Positions 6,863-10,305 of a stretch of DNA of 10,305 nt are shown piece after piece (within the stretch, counting starts at the first letter, position 1; the number at the start of each line of letters is the position of its first letter). The stretch is taken from positions 1 to 10,305 of the forward strand of contig JAFSTS010000163.1 in NCBI GenBank assembly GCA_017445685.1, written 5' to 3'. Below the pieces are notes generated by a model. It saw only the letters and a program-made list of their open reading frames with translations. It did no database searches and was not told where the DNA came from. The translations under genes were made by a program, and so were the position numbers. Source of the DNA: Clostridia bacterium (lineage in GTDB: Bacteria; Bacillota_A; Clostridia; Oscillospirales; Acutalibacteraceae).

Positions 6863-8254
6863 ATGAGTTCTGAAGAAATCACGACGACCGTCAGCGAGGA
6901 TATAAATGTCGAAGCTGCCGCTCCTGCAAAAGCAGTGTCTAAGAGAAAACAGAAGAAGTTTAATAAAAAGCAGAAAAAAATCGACAAGAAGCAGGCAAAG
7001 CTTGACAAGAAAATCTCAAACGCTAAAAAGATCACGAAGCATAAACAGAAAAAATTCGACAAAAAGCAGAGAAAGATCGACAGAAAGCAGCGACGCCTTA
7101 ACAAAAAAGGCGTAAAATGGGGAATCCTTCCTGCTGATATTCTCCCGGAAAAGAAGTATAATAATTTCAAAGAGTTTAACGAATACATGAAAGATAAGCT
7201 CTATATTGAAAACAAAGGACTTCGTATTTTCGTTCAGATCGTCTGCATTATCGTAATTGTTGCAATTCTGGCTTCAATTGTCGGTACGATTATTCGCGCT
7301 GGCGCAGAGAAAAAGTGGCTTCAGGAATCGTACGGTGAGCTCGAATCCATCAACTCTGAAATTAACAACATCATCGCAGACCTTGGCGGTGAGCCGACTG
7401 ACGAAAGCGATATACAGGCTATCCAGCGTAAGCTTGATAAGATCATCAAAATGCTTGAGGAGAGGGGTTATAACTCCTCAGCGGCAATTTCGGTCAGCAG
7501 TCAGATAGACGATCTTTCCCAGGACATAATTGAACTTTCATCCGATGATACAACAGGCGCAGACTCTTCAACGGCTGCGCCTTCTTCTTCGTCTTCAGCC
7601 TCCTCGTCCTCATCGTCATCGTCTTCATCCTCGTCCTCTGCATCGACGAAATCGACTTCAAACGAGCTTAGCTCCTCGTCTTCAAAAAAGGATATCATAA
7701 ACTACTGCAATACAGCATTAAACAAAATCAAAAGCTCCAAAGCCGGTTTTACCAAGAAATATATCATGACGGTAAACGGTGATGTCAGCGGACTTCCGGG
7801 CTGGCTTGTAAACCTTGCAAAAGCCAACGAGACAACAACTGTCAAAAAAGGTGAAAGCTCCGACGACATATATCCGGCAAGCGGATATTCATGGGCAAGC
7901 AAGCTCACCGAAAGCGATGTCAAGCAGGCAACGCTTCAAAAGTCCGGCTCAAAATATATTATCAAGCTTACAATCGTTGAAGAGGACAATCCTGCCAAAG
8001 GCAACAGTCATTTCGGCAGATGTATGTCAGTTCTCGACGCTGACGACGTTAAAGCGAAATCCTCGCTTATCAAGTCTGCCGATATGCACTACTACAACGG
8101 CTACATTTACGCTGAGATAGATATCAAAACAGGCAATGTAATCAAGTCCGAAGCTTCTGCAACGGCAGATGTCAAGCTGAATGTTTCTCTTTTGGGCGAT
8201 GTTTCCGCAAAGCAGATCGTCAGCACGGAGACATTTACAAACTTTGTCTGGTAA
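6863..8254 (+). CDS. Unrecognised membrane-anchored protein: lysine-rich heptads, one span, poly-serine linker, extracytoplasmic domain
   Basis: A 463-residue protein that I do not recognise. Residues 1-24 are acidic and alanine-rich. Residues 27-83 are almost all K, R, Q, D and N, with one hydrophobic residue every seventh position (F33, I40, L47 and again F65, I72, L79). A 22-residue unit at 29-50 recurs at 61-82. One membrane span lies at about 123-144. The dense positive charge before it predicts the N-terminus inside the cell and the rest outside. Residues 148-225 look helical and possibly coiled-coil. A serine-rich linker follows (241-274, 18 serines in 19 positions at 241-259). The C-terminal region 275-463 is rich in short beta-type segments ending in VSTETFTNFVW, with only two cysteines (C282, C387). 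No catalytic motif was seen. It has its own strong promoter, and a glycosyltransferase follows 21 nt downstream. A structural or sensory envelope role is inference. Confidence 0.85.
   Translation: MSSEEITTTVSEDINVEAAAPAKAVSKRKQKKFNKKQKKIDKKQAKLDKKISNAKKITKHKQKKFDKKQRKIDRKQRRLNKKGVKWGILPADILPEKKYNNFKEFNEYMKDKLYIENKGLRIFVQIVCIIVIVAILASIVGTIIRAGAEKKWLQESYGELESINSEINNIIADLGGEPTDESDIQAIQRKLDKIIKMLEERGYNSSAAISVSSQIDDLSQDIIELSSDDTTGADSSTAAPSSSSSASSSSSSSSSSSSSASTKSTSNELSSSSSKKDIINYCNTALNKIKSSKAGFTKKYIMTVNGDVSGLPGWLVNLAKANETTTVKKGESSDDIYPASGYSWASKLTESDVKQATLQKSGSKYIIKLTIVEEDNPAKGNSHFGRCMSVLDADDVKAKSSLIKSADMHYYNGYIYAEIDIKTGNVIKSEASATADVKLNVSLLGDVSAKQIVSTETFTNFVW
6947..7108 (+). repeat. Duplicated lysine-rich heptad unit within the coding region
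   Basis: Two copies of a 22-codon unit (6947-7012 and 7043-7108) encode KQKKF.KKQ.KID.KQ..L.KK. They differ at only a few residues and are separated by ten codons. Each copy is itself three heptads with a single hydrophobic residue per heptad. This points to local duplication of a simple helical unit. Confidence 0.8.
7583..7639 (+). repeat. TCN poly-serine codon tract
   Basis: Nineteen codons encode 18 serines and one alanine, using a mixture of TCT, TCC, TCG and TCA. The mixture makes simple polymerase slippage less likely than in a pure repeat and suggests selection for serine itself. The opposite strand reads as an artificial Asp/Glu-rich frame. Confidence 0.85.
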
Positions 8255-8262
8255 ATCTTCAC

Positions 8263-8268
8263 GGAGGG
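8263..8268 (+). promoter_or_regulatory. Ribosome binding site for the TTG start of the glycosyltransferase
   Basis: GGAGGG lies 7 nt before TTG at 8276. No ATG is available near the natural N-terminus of the fold (IFSLIIPCFNEEEN), so TTG is taken as the start. Confidence 0.75.
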
Positions 8269-8275
8269 CGGAAAA

Positions 8276-9190
8276 TTGATTTTTTCACTTATCATACCCT
8301 GCTTTAACGAAGAGGAAAACATCCGTCCGATGTACGACGAGATCCAAAAAGTTTTTTCCTCCTGCAATTTTGAATACGAGATGATTTTCGTCAACGACGG
8401 CAGTGCAGACGGCACGGCTAAAGAGATCAAAAAACTGATCAAAGAAGGCGCGGCGAAAGTAGTAATGCTTGATTTTTCCAGAAATTTCGGGAAAGAAGCT
8501 GCCATCTTTGCAGGTCTTGAACACTGCAAGGGAGATTTTGCCGCGATAATAGACGGCGACCTTCAGCAGCCGCCTGAGGTTGCGCTGAAAATGCTTGAGA
8601 TTTTGCTTGAAAAGCCTGACTGCGACTGTGTCTGCGCCTATCAGGAAAAGCGGATTGAAAAGTCGATCACGGCTTTTTTGAAGAAGACTTTTTACAAGGT
8701 GATAAACAGTCTTGCCGAGGTAAATTTTGTCTCCGACGCAAGTGATTTTCGCGTCATGAGAAGAAACATGATTGAAGCTATTTTGTCTATGCACGAAAAT
8801 GTCAGATTTTCAAAGGGCATTTTTGCGTGGGTAGGCTTTCACACTGAGTTTATCGCGTATCAGGCGAGGCAGAGAAATGCCGGACAGACGAAGTGGAGTA
8901 TGCGCTCTCTGTTCAAATATGCCTTTGACGGAATAGTATCATTTTCCGCAAGCCTTTTGAAAATACCGGGCTGGCTTTCGCTTATGAGCTTTATCAGCGC
9001 GTTTGTATTCCTGATAGTGAGGCTCTGCGAAGGCAATTTCAACGAGGTATCGGTTGCAATATTTGTAGTGCTTTTGATGAGCGGTGTAGTGCTATTCGGC
9101 GTGTCGATCGCGTGCGTATATCTCAACAGGTCGTATTCCGAGTCAAAGCGGCGTCCGATATATATCTTAAGAGATAAAGACAAAAACTAA
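8276..9190 (+). CDS. Membrane-associated family 2 glycosyltransferase (GtrB/DPM1-like)
   Basis: A 304-residue protein with an N-terminal GT-A catalytic domain and two C-terminal membrane spans (about 230-251 and 259-283). Landmarks are IIPCFNEEEN (6-15), FVNDGSADGT (38-47), the metal-binding DGD in IIDGDLQQPPE (91-101), SDFRVMRR (156-163) and the lipid-side QTKWSMRSLFKYAFDGI (204-220). This layout is that of polyprenyl-phosphate glycosyltransferases (GtrB, YkcC, DPM1 types). Those enzymes move a sugar from a nucleotide donor to undecaprenyl phosphate at the inner membrane face, for later use in wall or surface glycosylation. The donor sugar cannot be read. It follows the lysine-rich membrane protein by 21 nt with no promoter between them, so it is probably co-transcribed. 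The start is TTG with a strong ribosome site. Modification of that neighbour's serine-rich linker is possible but is inference only. Confidence 0.92.
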   Translation: MIFSLIIPCFNEEENIRPMYDEIQKVFSSCNFEYEMIFVNDGSADGTAKEIKKLIKEGAAKVVMLDFSRNFGKEAAIFAGLEHCKGDFAAIIDGDLQQPPEVALKMLEILLEKPDCDCVCAYQEKRIEKSITAFLKKTFYKVINSLAEVNFVSDASDFRVMRRNMIEAILSMHENVRFSKGIFAWVGFHTEFIAYQARQRNAGQTKWSMRSLFKYAFDGIVSFSASLLKIPGWLSLMSFISAFVFLIVRLCEGNFNEVSVAIFVVLLMSGVVLFGVSIACVYLNRSYSESKRRPIYILRDKDKN

Positions 9191-9201
9191 AAAAGAAGTT
9201 T

Positions 9202-9363
9202 GGGACTGTCGAATTAAAGCGTTTGAGTTAGCAGTTTTCTTTTAAAAACATAAGTTAAAGGATGATCGTGGTTGAAATCTCGTGCGATCATCCTTTTCGA
9301 CTGTCTTGCTTTAATGTTTTTCGCTAAATGCGGCAGCCCCATTTTTGCTAATGCGACAGTCTC
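9202..9363. repeat. Inverted-repeat-bounded intergenic element (MITE-like or compound terminator)
   Basis: The gap between the glycosyltransferase and fumC contains a 162-bp block with terminal inverted repeats. GGGACTGTCGAATTA (9202-9216) matches the reverse complement of 9349-9363 at 13 of 15 positions. Inside lie a perfect 12-bp inverted repeat (9257-9268 with 9285-9296), a second copy of CGACTGTC (9298-9305), an inverted pair ATTAAAGC/GCTTTAAT (9213-9220 and 9308-9315), and an imperfect direct repeat of the right end (about 9322-9336 against 9347-9359). No clear target-site duplication was seen. It could be a small non-autonomous element or a folded RNA segment. Confidence 0.6.
9257..9296 (+). 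other. Central stem-loop of the intergenic element
   Basis: AAAGGATGATCG at 9257-9268 pairs perfectly with 9285-9296 across a 16-nt loop. Two further G-U pairs could extend the stem inward. No U-run of terminator type follows (TTTTC only). Confidence 0.7.
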
Positions 9364-9379
9364 TTTTTTCATTAAGAGA

Positions 9380-9408
9380 TTGAATTTAACAGCTTTGTGT
9401 GATATAAT
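9380..9408 (+). promoter_or_regulatory. Extended -10 promoter for fumC
   Basis: A -35 TTGAAT (9380-9385), a 17-nt spacer and a perfect -10 TATAAT (9403-9408), preceded by TGA that fits the extended -10 motif TGn. Transcription would begin near 9415, leaving a leader of about 28 nt. The promoter starts 11 nt after the T-run that ends the intergenic element. Confidence 0.82.
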
Positions 9409-9442
9409 CAAAAATGGAATGATATATTTACGAGGTGCGAAA

Positions 9443-10305
9443 ATGGAGTTTCGAACAGAACACGATTCGATGGGTGAGATTCAGGTGCCTGCCGACAGGT
9501 ATTGGGCAGCGCAGACCCAGCGAAGCTTTGAAAACTTTAAAATCGGCGGTGAAAAAATGCCGATAGAGATCATAAGAGCTTTCGCCGTGCTGAAAAAGGC
9601 GGCGGCAACTGCAAACAACAGGCTCGGAAAACTTGACGATGAAAAGACACAGATCATCTGCCGCGTATGTGATGAGATAATGCAGGGCAGGCTCGATAAG
9701 CATTTTCCGCTTGTTGTCTGGCAGACAGGCAGCGGCACTCAGTCAAATATGAATGTCAACGAAGTTATTGCAAACAGGGGTAACGAGATTGCAGGTAAAA
9801 AGCTTCTTCATCCGAATGATGATGTCAATATGTCTCAAAGCTCCAACGACACTTTTCCGACTGCAATGCACATTGCCGCAGTGACGGAAATAGAAAAAAA
9901 ACTTTTTCCCGCGATGAAACAGCTCATGGAAACCTTCAAGCGTCTTGAAGGCGAAAATTTTGATGTTTACAAAAGCGGAAGAACACATCTTCAGGACGCA
10001 ACTCCCATAAGGCTTTCTCAGGAGATCAGCGGCTGGAGAAATATGATTGAAAAGACTTACGAAATGCTCGAAAAAAGTCTTGACGGTCTGTGTGAACTTG
10101 CGCTTGGCGGAACTGCTGTCGGAACGGGTATTAACGCTCCCGAAGGCTTTGCCGGGGAAGCTGCAAAAGCCGTCGGTGAAATAATGAACAGAAAGTATGT
10201 CACTGCCGAAAACAAATTCCATGCCCTTACTTCAAAGGACGATATCGTTTTTGCTCACGGCGCGCTGAAAGCTCTTGCGGCAAATCTGATGAAAATTGCA
10301 AATGA
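9443..10305 (+). CDS. fumC: Fumarate hydratase class II, N-terminal part (cut by window edge)
   Basis: An open frame of 287 complete codons runs from ATG at 9443 to the window end without a stop. GAGG at 9432-9435 lies 7 nt before the start. The protein aligns by eye along its whole visible length with class II fumarases, which reversibly hydrate fumarate to L-malate without an iron-sulfur cluster. Landmarks are TEHDSMGEIQVPADRYWAAQ (5-24), WQTGSGTQSNMNVNEV (93-108), HPNDDVNMSQSSNDTFPTAMH (123-143), the catalytic-histidine motif GRTHLQDATP (179-188, H182) and ALGGTAVGTG (220-229). The mobile GSS loop (usually GSSIMPGKVNP) and the C-terminal domain lie beyond the edge. TQSN, with GxGxNxxxxF absent, favours fumarase over aspartase, although the two are close relatives. 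It has its own promoter. Confidence 0.93.
   Translation, partial: MEFRTEHDSMGEIQVPADRYWAAQTQRSFENFKIGGEKMPIEIIRAFAVLKKAAATANNRLGKLDDEKTQIICRVCDEIMQGRLDKHFPLVVWQTGSGTQSNMNVNEVIANRGNEIAGKKLLHPNDDVNMSQSSNDTFPTAMHIAAVTEIEKKLFPAMKQLMETFKRLEGENFDVYKSGRTHLQDATPIRLSQEISGWRNMIEKTYEMLEKSLDGLCELALGGTAVGTGINAPEGFAGEAAKAVGEIMNRKYVTAENKFHALTSKDDIVFAHGALKALAANLMKIAN

Larger units (their letters stand above)
9202..9369 (+). terminator. Possible rho-independent terminator of the glycosyltransferase transcript
   Basis: GGGACTGTCG (9202-9211) can pair with 9354-9363, ten pairs including one G-U, and the right arm runs straight into six T residues at 9364-9369. The arms are 142 nt apart, with a stable inner hairpin between them. 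Alternatively the nearer GACTGTC copy (9299-9305) can use the same right arm. Either form would place a stem directly before the T-run. Confidence 0.5.

Noticed and set aside
7501..7698. Minus-strand frame encoding a strongly Asp/Glu-rich peptide
   Set aside because: It is the complement of the poly-serine TCN tract; the acidity is a by-product of those codons.
9214..9411. 65-codon minus-strand frame over the fumC upstream element
   Set aside because: It is coextensive with the inverted-repeat element and overlaps the fumC promoter, and no ribosome site was noted. Best read as chance translation of a repeat, though copies elsewhere may be annotated as small proteins.
9191..9442. Riboswitch or CRISPR array in the gap before fumC
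   Set aside because: The repeats are few and mostly inverted rather than evenly spaced direct repeats, and no known riboswitch core was recognised. The main structured block also lies upstream of the fumC promoter.
9743..10222. 159-codon minus-strand frame opposite fumC
   Set aside because: It is antisense to an unmistakable fumarase and has no domain features.

Overview
The window reads as ordinary chromosome from a Gram-positive anaerobe of the Clostridia, most likely a gut Ruminococcaceae/Oscillospirales-type organism. The reasons are strong GGAGG-type ribosome sites, TTG and GTG starts used beside ATG, AT-leaning sequence with TTGACA/TATAAT promoters, and a low-GC Gram-positive style gene set. 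The taxonomic placement is inference; no rRNA or marker comparison was possible. Genes are densely packed, with short gaps or small overlaps. No tRNA, rRNA, CRISPR, transposase or phage gene was seen.

Layout. Positions 1-192 hold the tail of a gene entering from the left, probably a glycoside hydrolase of the trehalase/GH63-like (alpha/alpha)6 class. It overlaps an ABC-2 type exporter pair on the plus strand (ATPase 179-886, permease 886-2484). A perfect 11-bp hairpin at 2491-2518 separates this pair from a convergent minus-strand operon, galE then hflX (4784 down to 2523). galE and the plus-strand gene ksgA/rsmA diverge from an 85-bp spacer in which two sigma-A-type promoters overlap at their -10 elements. 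ksgA is followed, with overlapping stops and starts, by the branched-chain amino acid exporter genes azlC and azlD (4870-6762).

A strong promoter at 6799-6827 then drives an unrecognised membrane-anchored protein (6863-8254). It has a lysine-rich heptad-repeat N-terminus, one membrane span, a poly-serine linker and an uncharacterised C-terminal domain. A family 2 glycosyltransferase with two C-terminal membrane spans (8276-9190) follows in the same transcript. The 252-bp gap 9191-9442 holds an inverted-repeat-rich element, either MITE-like or a compound terminator, and then an extended -10 promoter for fumC. fumC (class II fumarase) runs off the right edge.

The genes fall into separate functional units: ABC export, Leloir/UDP-sugar metabolism with a ribosome-rescue GTPase, rRNA maturation with amino acid export, an envelope protein with a glycosyltransferase, and central carbon metabolism. 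I found no multi-gene system that looks wholly new. The parts least explained by known families are the lysine/serine-rich membrane protein and the intergenic repeat element.
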